Source of the DNA: Cyclobacterium roseum | GTDB lineage: Bacteria; Bacteroidota; Bacteroidia; Cytophagales; Cyclobacteriaceae | NCBI RefSeq assembly: GCF_010119225.1 | Contig: NZ_WNKF01000008.1 | Location: 124,001 to 188,000, forward strand | Length of the DNA stretch: 64,000 nucleotides | Direction of reading: 5' to 3' | In this document: positions 26,739 through 33,989 of the stretch, piece after piece | Layout: every line of letters begins with the position of its first letter | Numbering within the stretch: the stretch's first letter is position 1 | Translations under genes and position numbers: made by a program | The notes under the pieces: model-generated | Database searches by the model: none | What the model was told of the DNA's origin: nothing | What the model saw: only the letters and a program-made list of their open reading frames with translations

Positions 26739-27653
26739 ATGCCAAAAATTCAAGTAAATAAACTCCACACATTACGAGGTCATAACCATTCTGTCTTTGC
26801 CCTGTGCGAGGGGGTGTCTCCGGAGCTTTTTTACACGGGTTCGGGGGATGGTATGGTGGTCGGATGGGATCTCCGAGAGCCAAAGGATGGAATTTTATTA
26901 GCAAAACTACCCCATTCTGTTTACGCACTTGCCATCGACAAAAAGCGGAACTTACTCTTTATTGGCCATAATTTTGAAGGAGTTCATGCGATAGATCTGA
27001 CAAATAATAAAGAGGCTTGGTCCCTGAAAATCACCTCCAGTGCGATATTTGATTTAAAGGTGGTAGATGACATGCTTTTGGTTGCCACTGGGGATGGCGT
27101 GCTGGTGGTTTTAGATATTGAGGCCCGTTCTCCCCTTAAGCATTTGAAAATCAGTGATAAATCATTACGGGTGTTATCGGTAGATCCGCTTCGCCGGCAG
27201 TTCAGTGTGGGGGCCAGTGATCATCAGGTAACGGTGTTTGAATGGAGAGAATGGAAGCCGGTTGCCAAAATGGAAGGACATAGCAATTCGGTATTTGCCC
27301 TGGATTATGCCCCGAATGGCAAAACCCTGATAAGTGGGGGCAGGGATGCCTCACTTAAATTCTGGGATACCACTGATTTTAGCCAGCTGTCCAGTGTGGC
27401 GGCCCACATGTATGCCATCAATTACCTGTCTTTTCGAAAAGACGGAAGGTATTTTGTAACTTGTAGCATGGATAAATCGATCAAACTTTGGGACGCATCC
27501 GAATATAAATTGCTAAAAGTAATCGATAAGGCCAGGCATGCAGGGCATGGTACTTCGATAAATAAAGTAATCTGGACGGACTATAAGGATCAGGTGGTTG
27601 CTATCAGCGATGATAAAACCATATCGATTTGGGATATACACATTAGCCAATGA
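26739..27653 (+). CDS. WD40 repeat protein
   Basis: About 305 aa forming a WD40 beta-propeller. Repeats are clear at the N-terminus (LRGHNHSVFALCEG ... TGSGDGMVVGWDLRE) and in the second half (MEGHSNSVFALDYAPNGKTLISGGRDASLKFWDT, AAHMYAINYLSFRKDGRYFVTCSMDKSIKLWDASE, VAISDDKTISIWDI), with weaker middle blades. Such proteins are scaffolds; no partner is evident. The frame is open further upstream (ATG 26694), but that would overlap the divergent transferase start and lie at the presumed transcription start. Cytoplasmic, no signal peptide. Confidence 0.85.
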   Translation: MPKIQVNKLHTLRGHNHSVFALCEGVSPELFYTGSGDGMVVGWDLREPKDGILLAKLPHSVYALAIDKKRNLLFIGHNFEGVHAIDLTNNKEAWSLKITSSAIFDLKVVDDMLLVATGDGVLVVLDIEARSPLKHLKISDKSLRVLSVDPLRRQFSVGASDHQVTVFEWREWKPVAKMEGHSNSVFALDYAPNGKTLISGGRDASLKFWDTTDFSQLSSVAAHMYAINYLSFRKDGRYFVTCSMDKSIKLWDASEYKLLKVIDKARHAGHGTSINKVIWTDYKDQVVAISDDKTISIWDIHISQ

Positions 27654-27690
27654 ATTCCGCCGTTAACGCAGCGGATTTAAAAACAACGAG

Positions 27691-28548
27691 ATGAAAATAA
27701 CACCCCTGGATATCCGCCAAAAGACCTTTGAGAAAAATTTCAGAGGATACGACAAAGAGGAAGTAGCGGCATTTATGAATTACCTTTCTCAGGAATGGGA
27801 AAAACTGATAGAAGAAAAAAATGCGCTGAAAGCCAAATACGAACAGGCAGAAAAGGAAGCGTCCAAGTTACGGGAAGTGGAGCAGTCCCTGTTTAAAACC
27901 CTCAAAACTGCTGAAGATACTGGTGCCAGTATCATCGAACAAGCTAATAAAACAGCAGAGCTTATCCTGAAAGAGGCCCAAATGAATGCAGATGCACTCA
28001 ATGCAGAGTCTAAAAATAAAGCGAGAAACGTGGTTGATCAGGCGGAGTCCCAAGCCAAAAATATCATCGAAGATCTGAAAGAAGATGTGCAATTGCTCGT
28101 GGATAATTACGAGAAATTGCAATCTCAAAGAGATTATCTATTGAAAAACCTTAAAAAAACGGCTGCGGAAACCCTGGAAAATGTGAAAACGGTACAAGAT
28201 GATTTTAGTGAAATTGATGCCGGAGCCCACACGCGGATGGTGAAGGATCTGCAACGGAAAGATTCTTATTATTCCTCCCTGAGCAGGGAGTCTAAAAGGG
28301 CTAGTCCATCTGAAGGCAGCGAGGAAACTTCTTCAACTTACTCCTGGCAGCAACCCGTTCCTGCCGATGCTTCCAAGAAAGAACCAGCCTCCCCGGCAGC
28401 TCAAGATGTAGAACCTTCTGAAATAGACTCCTCAGAGGTACCGCCCAAATCTCCAGGTCAGCAGGAAGATCCCGTTCGGGAAAGAAACGATTCCGAAGAC
28501 AAAACCGAAAAGAAGCAGTCAGGATCTTTTTTTGACCAGTTTGACTGA
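27691..28548 (+). CDS. DivIVA domain-containing protein
   Basis: 285 aa. Residues 1-35 match the DivIVA N-terminus (MKITPLDIRQKTFEKNFRGYDKEEVAAFM), which in relatives binds curved membrane. A long coiled coil follows (about 35-175), then a disordered Ser/Pro/Glu-rich tail to the end. Probable role in cell division or polar organisation, by family only. The stop shares one base with the ATG of folB (TGATG), indicating coupling. The WD40 gene lies 38 bases upstream in the same direction. Confidence 0.85.
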   Translation: MKITPLDIRQKTFEKNFRGYDKEEVAAFMNYLSQEWEKLIEEKNALKAKYEQAEKEASKLREVEQSLFKTLKTAEDTGASIIEQANKTAELILKEAQMNADALNAESKNKARNVVDQAESQAKNIIEDLKEDVQLLVDNYEKLQSQRDYLLKNLKKTAAETLENVKTVQDDFSEIDAGAHTRMVKDLQRKDSYYSSLSRESKRASPSEGSEETSSTYSWQQPVPADASKKEPASPAAQDVEPSEIDSSEVPPKSPGQQEDPVRERNDSEDKTEKKQSGSFFDQFD

Positions 28549-28913
28549 TGGGTAAGGTTTCGTTGGAAGGGATTGAGTTTCATGCCTATCACGGTGTTTT
28601 TTCCGAAGAAAAAAAATTGGGCAACCGTTTCACAGTAGACGTGCATGTGGAAACGGATTTTCGTCAGGCAATGCTTCATGACGACCTGAAGAAAACCGTG
28701 GATTATTTTAAACTTTATCAGATCGCAAAAGGTCACATGCAGGTCCCTGTAAAATTACTGGAGCACCTGGCCCACTTGATGATTCAGGATATATTAAAAG
28801 TGTATCCGGACACCACAAAGATCTGTGTGATCATAAAAAAGCACAATCCCGCACTTGGGGGAGTGGTAAACTACTCGGTGGTAGAAGTTAACTATCCACA
28901 GGACTACCAATAA
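28548..28913 (+). CDS. folB: Dihydroneopterin aldolase
   Basis: Folate pathway enzyme turning 7,8-dihydroneopterin into 6-hydroxymethyl-dihydropterin and glycolaldehyde. At 121 aa it has full family length: VSLEGIEFHAYHGVFSEEKKLGNRFTVDV at the N-terminus (Tyr and the conserved Glu), a TVDYFKLYQI segment (normally TVDY), LLEHLAHLM, and the C-terminal VIIKKHNPALGGVVNYSVVEV with the catalytic Lys. It overlaps the DivIVA-like gene by one base. Confidence 0.93.
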   Translation: MGKVSLEGIEFHAYHGVFSEEKKLGNRFTVDVHVETDFRQAMLHDDLKKTVDYFKLYQIAKGHMQVPVKLLEHLAHLMIQDILKVYPDTTKICVIIKKHNPALGGVVNYSVVEVNYPQDYQ

Positions 28914-28919
28914 AATTGC

Positions 28920-29381
28920 ATGTACACCAAAAACGAGGTCAGCAAGTTAAAGCAGGAGTTCTGGACCGCATTCGGTGGATATATGAAGCCGGTGCCCTCT
29001 GCTGAAGGTACACCTGTAAATTGGAAAAATTATAAAACTGGAGTACGCCACATTTATTTCCGCATGTCTGCCGAGAGGGATGGGGCTTGTGTTGCCATCG
29101 AAATACGGCATCCTGACCCGGACATCGGAGAAATCTTTTTTGAACAGCTTCTTTCTTTACGGAAATTACTGGAAAATGAACTGGATGAATCCTGGACCTG
29201 GCTGCCTTCCAGGGAAGCAGACACGTTAGATGCTGGTTATAAGGTGGAAAAATGCTTGCCGGGTGTGAATGTGTTGGATAAAAACGATTGGCCTGAAATC
29301 ATTTCTTTTTTGAAGCCACGTATCATTGGATTAGATGCCTTTTGGTCACAGGCACAATATGGCTTTGAAGGACTAGGTTGA
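28920..29381 (+). CDS. DUF4268 domain-containing protein
   Basis: A 153-aa soluble protein matching the DUF4268 pattern: FWTAFGGYMKPVPSAEGTPVNWKNYKTGVRHIYFRM, IEIRHPDP, then the acidic Trp-rich centre and the C-terminal FLKPRIIGLDAFWSQAQY. The function of this family is not known to me; the fold resembles restriction-endonuclease-linked domains in other contexts. It follows folB after 6 bases and is probably the last gene of the divIVA-like/folB unit. Confidence 0.75.
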   Translation: MYTKNEVSKLKQEFWTAFGGYMKPVPSAEGTPVNWKNYKTGVRHIYFRMSAERDGACVAIEIRHPDPDIGEIFFEQLLSLRKLLENELDESWTWLPSREADTLDAGYKVEKCLPGVNVLDKNDWPEIISFLKPRIIGLDAFWSQAQYGFEGLG

Positions 29382-29407
29382 AGGCGGAAAGTCTCTAGCC
29401 ATTCAAA

Positions 29408-29722
29408 TTAGGCATCGTGTCTTTTGGGTATCTCAGGATTGGTGAATACAAAGCCCCGGGCCTCATTGCTCTCATGAAAATCTACCTGCATGCCCATTAA
29501 AAACATGACGTGCTTTTTTTCAATTAATACAGAGAGCCCCTCCACGTCAAATTGCTGATCTCCTTCCCGGCTCTGGTCAAAACCCAGTGCATAGGATACA
29601 CCTCCGCAACCCCCGCCTTTGACCCCTACCCGTAAAGCATAACTTTCAGGGATATTCTTGTTGGTGATGATGTTTTTGATCTCACTCAGTGCCCGGGATG
29701 TAATGTGAATCGGTATCCGCAT
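29408..29722 (-). CDS. HesB/IscA-like protein without the C-terminal cysteines
   Basis: A-type Fe-S carrier fold, 104 aa: ITSRALSEIKNIIT, ALRVGVKGGGCGGVSYALGFDQ with the first conserved Cys (about residue 37), and ARGFVFTNPE. In typical IscA/SufA/ErpA this end continues with CGCG; here it ends PEIPKRHDA, so two of the three cluster ligands are absent. Fe-S or iron transfer by the usual mechanism is therefore doubtful; it may bind metal as a dimer through the single Cys. It stands alone, convergent with the DUF4268 gene. Confidence 0.8.
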   Translation of the reverse strand: MRIPIHITSRALSEIKNIITNKNIPESYALRVGVKGGGCGGVSYALGFDQSREGDQQFDVEGLSVLIEKKHVMFLMGMQVDFHESNEARGFVFTNPEIPKRHDA

Positions 29723-29832
29723 GTTCAGAAAATGCCAAACTTTTGAGAATGGTTCAAAAATACCAGAGAAATGCAGACGGACATAGCATAAATTGACAAT
29801 ATTTTGGATATTGTGATTTAAAACAGCATCGA

Positions 29833-30354
29833 ATGGAATCCCTGATACAGATAGCGAGTATAGTCCTTCCTGCCGGATTGGTAATTTATGGTATGTTTAT
29901 CATTGCGGTATCATTTTTGAAGAAGGAAAAAGAAATGAAATGGCTTGATTTAAAAACAAAAAATACGGAATTATTGCTTCCCATGCGTTTGCAGGCAGGG
30001 GAGCGGTTGTGTCTGCTGATGGAGCGCATTTCGCCAAATAATCTGGTTCGCAGGATAAACGAACCCGGATTCACCGCCGGAGAGCTGCACAGCAGACTGG
30101 TAGAAGAAGTCAGGAATGAATTTAATCATAACCTATCTCAGCAGGTATACTTTTCGGACGACACCTGGGAGTCCGTTCGAACGGCTGTGGAGCAGACGCT
30201 TTCCCTCATCAATCGGTCTTACCAGCAAGTAGATGGGAACGAAAAAAGCCTGGAACTGGCAAAAAAAATATTTCAGTTTGCATTAGAGCAGGAAAAGGAT
30301 ATTATTGCCCTGGCACTAAAAAGAATCAAGGATGAAATCCGAGTGTATTACTAA
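29833..30354 (+). CDS. Single-pass membrane protein of unknown function (DUF7935-like)
   Basis: 173 aa. One transmembrane helix at residues 7-28 (ASIVLPAGLVIYGMFIIAVSFL), then a charged KKEKE stop-transfer and a cytoplasmic helical domain (LLLPMRLQAGERLCLLMERISPNNLV ... LSQQVYFSDDTWESV). I associate this layout with a conserved Bacteroidota family, with no known role. First gene of a run of six closely spaced plus-strand genes. Confidence 0.65.
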   Translation: MESLIQIASIVLPAGLVIYGMFIIAVSFLKKEKEMKWLDLKTKNTELLLPMRLQAGERLCLLMERISPNNLVRRINEPGFTAGELHSRLVEEVRNEFNHNLSQQVYFSDDTWESVRTAVEQTLSLINRSYQQVDGNEKSLELAKKIFQFALEQEKDIIALALKRIKDEIRVYY

Positions 30355-30380
30355 TACTCGTACAAATCGTATACATAACT

Positions 30381-30797
30381 ATGCAAAAATCCACTCAAGA
30401 GCAAGGCTTCTTTGAAAGGGCAAAAGCAATCTACCTTAACCGGGCCATGCATATTGCTACCACGGAGCGAAGATTACGTGCGTTGCTGGCAAAAGCCAGC
30501 CAAAAATGGCAGGAGCTTTCGCAAAACCCCACCTTTGCACAGGTGAAATACCAGGTAGAAGTATTCATCAGGATGATACGAGCGCATCTCAATAAACAAT
30601 ACACCGGTCTTTCCAGCCGCTCGCTGGGCTTGTTGGTCTTGGGTCTCTTTTATTTTGCCCTTCCTACAGATTTGGTCCCGGACTTTATTCCATTTATCGG
30701 GTATGTGGATGACATTACCGTTTTATTAGCCATTTTTAAGAGCATCCAATCAGATGTTGAGCGCTTTCTGGAATGGGAAAACGACCGGCAATTATGA
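30381..30797 (+). CDS. DUF1232 (YkvA-like) membrane protein
   Basis: 138 aa with the DUF1232 signature FYFALPTDLVPDFIPFIGYVDDITVLLAIFKSI near the C-terminus, which forms a hydrophobic re-entrant or membrane segment; the N-terminal half is basic and helical. Function unknown. Its TGA overlaps the ATG of the next gene by four bases (ATGA). Confidence 0.8.
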   Translation: MQKSTQEQGFFERAKAIYLNRAMHIATTERRLRALLAKASQKWQELSQNPTFAQVKYQVEVFIRMIRAHLNKQYTGLSSRSLGLLVLGLFYFALPTDLVPDFIPFIGYVDDITVLLAIFKSIQSDVERFLEWENDRQL

Positions 30798-31516
30798 GCA
30801 AGGTGGCACTGGTTTCCGGTTCTTCCGGATTGGTAGGGATGCAATTGTTGCATCAGTTATTTCAAAACGCCGCTTACGACTGGGTCATATCTTTCGGTAG
30901 AAGGGACCTAGCTCTCAAGCACCCAAAACTGGTTCAAATCAAGGTAGATTTTAAGGAGTTGGACCGCGTAAATGTCATAGAAGCAATTCGCATTCAAAAC
31001 AGTGGAGGTGACTTTCAGCCTTTGATCAAAAGTCTGGAAACGGAGTCGGCACAACTTTCGGCATTTTGTGCCTTGGGGACGACCATTAAAGCAGCCGGTT
31101 CCAAAGAAAAGTTTTATCAGATAGACCATGACTTCGTAATAGGCTATGCACGCATGGTGTTGCGAATCGGTGCCAGACGATTTTACTACGTGAGTGCTCT
31201 TGGCGCTGATGCAGGATCGTCTATTTACTATAGTAAGGTAAAGGGAGAAGTAGAAAACGACCTGAAACGGATGGACTTTACCTACCTGGGCATTTTTCAA
31301 CCCTCCCTTTTGCTGGGAGAGCGAAACGAAAATCGCCTTGGGGAGGAAGTAGGCAAGATACTGATGAAAGGAATTACTTTTCTTGGGATATTGAAAAAAT
31401 ACAAACCCATTTACGGTCATCAGGTAGCCCGGGCCATGCTGGTCAAAGATGGTGAAGCAGATATTACAGGTAACGAGACGATTACGTCTTCCGAAATGCA
31501 TGGCATGGGTGTATGA
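30794..31516 (+). CDS. NAD(P)-binding Rossmann oxidoreductase (HTATIP2/atypical SDR-like)
   Basis: 240 aa. The dinucleotide motif VALVSGSSGLVGMQLLHQL is at residues 4-22, and a short-chain-dehydrogenase-like YVSALGADAGSSIYYSKVKGEVE segment with Tyr-x3-Lys (YYSK) is near 140. A frame start 21 bases upstream is possible but would not fit the Rossmann N-terminus. Overlaps its neighbours at both ends by ATGA, which marks tight translational coupling. The substrate is unknown; close relatives are electron-transfer or NAD(P)H-binding regulators. Confidence 0.8.
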   Translation: MSKVALVSGSSGLVGMQLLHQLFQNAAYDWVISFGRRDLALKHPKLVQIKVDFKELDRVNVIEAIRIQNSGGDFQPLIKSLETESAQLSAFCALGTTIKAAGSKEKFYQIDHDFVIGYARMVLRIGARRFYYVSALGADAGSSIYYSKVKGEVENDLKRMDFTYLGIFQPSLLLGERNENRLGEEVGKILMKGITFLGILKKYKPIYGHQVARAMLVKDGEADITGNETITSSEMHGMGV

Positions 31517-31965
31517 TAGCAGTTATTCAGAGGGTTTCTCAGGCAGCAGTACATATTGAAGGCAGGGAACGTGCTGCCATCGGGTCTGGTCTGATGGTAC
31601 TGCTGGGAATCGAAGAAGCTGATGGAACGGAAGACCTGGAGTGGATCAGCCGTAAAACGATACAGATGCGGATTTTTGCAGATACGGAAGGCGTAATGAA
31701 TAGGAGTATCCTGGACTGTAATGGAGAGGTATTGCTAATCAGTCAATTTACCCTTCATGCCAGTACCAAGAAGGGAAACAGACCTTCTTATATCAAAGCA
31801 GCCAAACCGGATATCGCGATTCCCTTGTATGAGTCATGTATCAAAGAAATGAGCCAACAATTGGGTAAACCTATAGAAACGGGTGAATTCGGTGCAGACA
31901 TGCAGGTTTCCCTGATAAACGATGGTCCGGTGACCATTCTCCTTGATTCTAAAAATAAAGTCTAA
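31513..31965 (+). CDS. dtd: D-aminoacyl-tRNA deacylase
   Basis: Removes D-amino acids (and Gly on tRNA-Ala) from tRNA; 150 aa, full length. Both signature motifs are present: LISQFTLHASTKKGNRPSY (SQFTL) and the C-terminal MQVSLINDGPVTILLDS (usually NxGPVT; here NDGPVT, which fits). Start ATG overlaps the upstream gene by four bases. Confidence 0.95.
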   Translation: MIAVIQRVSQAAVHIEGRERAAIGSGLMVLLGIEEADGTEDLEWISRKTIQMRIFADTEGVMNRSILDCNGEVLLISQFTLHASTKKGNRPSYIKAAKPDIAIPLYESCIKEMSQQLGKPIETGEFGADMQVSLINDGPVTILLDSKNKV

Positions 31966-32022
31966 TCCTTGTATGTCCCCCATTAATAGGGTTTCTGCTA
32001 AAGTAAAAGACACGTTATAAAA

Positions 32023-33567
32023 TTGATTGATAAAGAACCGAAAGTTACCCAACGGCCTGCAGATGATTTTTTAGTCATCAAGCAGGCGACCGTGCTCGAT
32101 CAAGGAAAGACCCTGTTCCAGCAGCTGGATTTTACGCTAATGAATGGAGAATCCTGGGTGATTTTGGGTACTTCAGGAAAGGAGCGGACCGCATTTCTTG
32201 AAACGCTGATGGGAAGAACCACTTTGGTGGCGGGAAGCATTAAGAGACCCTTTGCGGCAGATTACCAAAAGGAGCAAAGTAGTAAAGGGATCGTTAACAG
32301 TTTTAGGGATTTAATCGCTTTTGTTTCCCAGAAATACACTTTTAGAAATAAATCCAGCCAACAGAATTTTTATTACCAACAGCGGTTCAACAGTTCGGAA
32401 TCGGAAGATACCGAAACAGTGGCAAGGTACTTAAAACAGGCAGAGAGCAACATTCCAGGGCCCTGGACCCTGGAAAAAGTAATTTCTTTATTTAACCTGC
32501 ATGAATTCAAAGATAAATCCCTGATTAAATTGTCCAACGGGGAAACCAGGAGATTAGCCATGGCCCTGGCACTATTGAAAAACCCCCGCCTTTTTTTGAT
32601 GGACATGCCCATGACAGGACTGGATGTGCAAACCCGCAGCCATTTTAACGAACTAATAGGTGCGATTATTGAATCGGGCATTCAGGTGGTGATGACCTGC
32701 ACTGCCGGGGAAATACCTTCGTGTATCAGCCGTTATGGATGGTTGGGGCAGGGTAAGTTGGTAGCAGTAGAAGACCCCAATATCCTGATGGAATGGGAGA
32801 ATCGTTCGCTAATGCAAGGGCTGGTGCAGCAGGAAGCATTTAGGGGCTTGCTAAAAAAGGTGTTTCAGGAATCTGGGATTTCTACTGTCATTGAAATGCG
32901 GGGCGTTACAATTCGGTACCAGGACAGCGTATTATTGGATGGTGTCAACTGGAAGGTGTTGCCAGGTGAAAAATGGCTTATCCGGGGGCACAATGGTGCT
33001 GGGAAGTCTACCTTAATTAGCCTGGTATTGGGAGAGAATCCCCAGTCTTACGCCAATGATATCGTATTATTTGACAGGAAAAGGGGCACCGGGGAAAGTA
33101 TATGGGATGTCAAGAGGCCGGTTGGTTTCGTTTCTCCGGAGTTAGGAAGGTATTTCCCTTCTAATCAGACCTGCAAAAAGGTAGTGTTATCTGGTTTATT
33201 CGACACCATGGGCTTATTCAAAAAACCAACTTCATCTCAGGAGGCACTGGCAGATGCCTGGCTGGAGGCCTTTCGGTTGCCTCATGTAGCGGATTTAAAT
33301 TTTCACCGAATTAGTTTGGAGGAGCAGCGATTCTGCTTGCTGGCCAGGGCCATGATCAAAAGCCCCCGGCTTCTGGTGCTGGATGAAGCCTCCCAGGGCA
33401 TGGATGAAGAGCAACGGATTCGTTTTCGGCAAGCCATTTCATTTTTCTGTGAAGAAACGGGAATGTCTCTTTTATTTGTTAGCCATTACGAAGAGGATGT
33501 TCCGGCCGGGGTAAATAGGGTTTTGGCTTTAAATCAAGGAAAAATTAGTGAATTAACCACGAAATGA
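32023..33567 (+). CDS. Tandem ABC ATPase (ModF-like), two unequal nucleotide-binding domains
   Basis: 514 aa with two ABC domains and no membrane segment, the layout of ModF/YnjD-type proteins. Domain 1 (about 18-260): degenerate Walker A GTSGKERT, a good signature LSNGETRR, and Walker B LFLMDMPMTGLD with Met at the catalytic Glu position. Domain 2 (about 285-510): intact Walker A GHNGAGKST, weak signature ISLEEQRF, and good Walker B LLVLDEASQGMD. So only one composite ATP site looks active. Start is TTG at 32023. Overlaps the MazG-like gene by ATGA. Confidence 0.85.
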   Translation: MIDKEPKVTQRPADDFLVIKQATVLDQGKTLFQQLDFTLMNGESWVILGTSGKERTAFLETLMGRTTLVAGSIKRPFAADYQKEQSSKGIVNSFRDLIAFVSQKYTFRNKSSQQNFYYQQRFNSSESEDTETVARYLKQAESNIPGPWTLEKVISLFNLHEFKDKSLIKLSNGETRRLAMALALLKNPRLFLMDMPMTGLDVQTRSHFNELIGAIIESGIQVVMTCTAGEIPSCISRYGWLGQGKLVAVEDPNILMEWENRSLMQGLVQQEAFRGLLKKVFQESGISTVIEMRGVTIRYQDSVLLDGVNWKVLPGEKWLIRGHNGAGKSTLISLVLGENPQSYANDIVLFDRKRGTGESIWDVKRPVGFVSPELGRYFPSNQTCKKVVLSGLFDTMGLFKKPTSSQEALADAWLEAFRLPHVADLNFHRISLEEQRFCLLARAMIKSPRLLVLDEASQGMDEEQRIRFRQAISFFCEETGMSLLFVSHYEEDVPAGVNRVLALNQGKISELTTK

Positions 33568-33893
33568 TGACAATATCTGAAGCACAGGAAAAGGTAGATG
33601 CATGGATCAATTCCACAGGGGTCCGGTATTTTGACGAGCTTACCAACATGGCTATCCTGACCGAAGAAGTAGGAGAGGTGGCCCGGATCATGGCAAGAAA
33701 ATATGGGGAGCAGTCCTTTAAGGAAAGTGAAAAAGACAAGGATTTGGCCGATGAAATGGCGGATGTATTGTGGGTATTGATTTGCCTGGCTAATCAAACC
33801 GGCGTAGACCTGACAAAAGCACTGGAGAAAAATTTTGAGAAAAAAGATTTACGTGATAAGGATAGGCATCAGGCAAACAAAAAACTAAAGTAA
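33564..33893 (+). CDS. MazG-like nucleotide pyrophosphohydrolase
   Basis: 109 aa, all-alpha NTP-PPase. The Mg-binding pattern EExxE...ExxD is visible as EEVGEVARIMARKYG (residues 33-47) and ADEMADVLWVLICLA. Probably hydrolyses non-canonical dNTPs (house-cleaning); a similar short MazG-like protein is common in Bacteroidota. Last gene of the coupled run that begins with DUF1232, followed by a strong terminator. Confidence 0.88.
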   Translation: MMTISEAQEKVDAWINSTGVRYFDELTNMAILTEEVGEVARIMARKYGEQSFKESEKDKDLADEMADVLWVLICLANQTGVDLTKALEKNFEKKDLRDKDRHQANKKLK

Positions 33894-33936
33894 CCTTTTG
33901 AGTGATGCTCCGACTTGATATTGGCCGGGTTAAATA

Positions 33937-33970
33937 AAAAAAGCCGGACTGTGATCAAGTCCGGCTTTTT
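33937..33970. terminator. Bidirectional terminator between MazG-like gene and T9SS protein gene
   Basis: Perfect 10-bp stem AAGCCGGACT/AGTCCGGCTT (33941-33950 with 33958-33967), 7-nt loop, flanked by A's on the left and T's on the right. Confidence 0.92.
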
Positions 33971-33989
33971 GGCTTTGTTATTTGGAAAG

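Noticed and set aside
30908-31501. 197-codon ORF antisense to the oxidoreductase
   Set aside because: No motifs; the sense frame is clearly the gene and is coupled at both ends.
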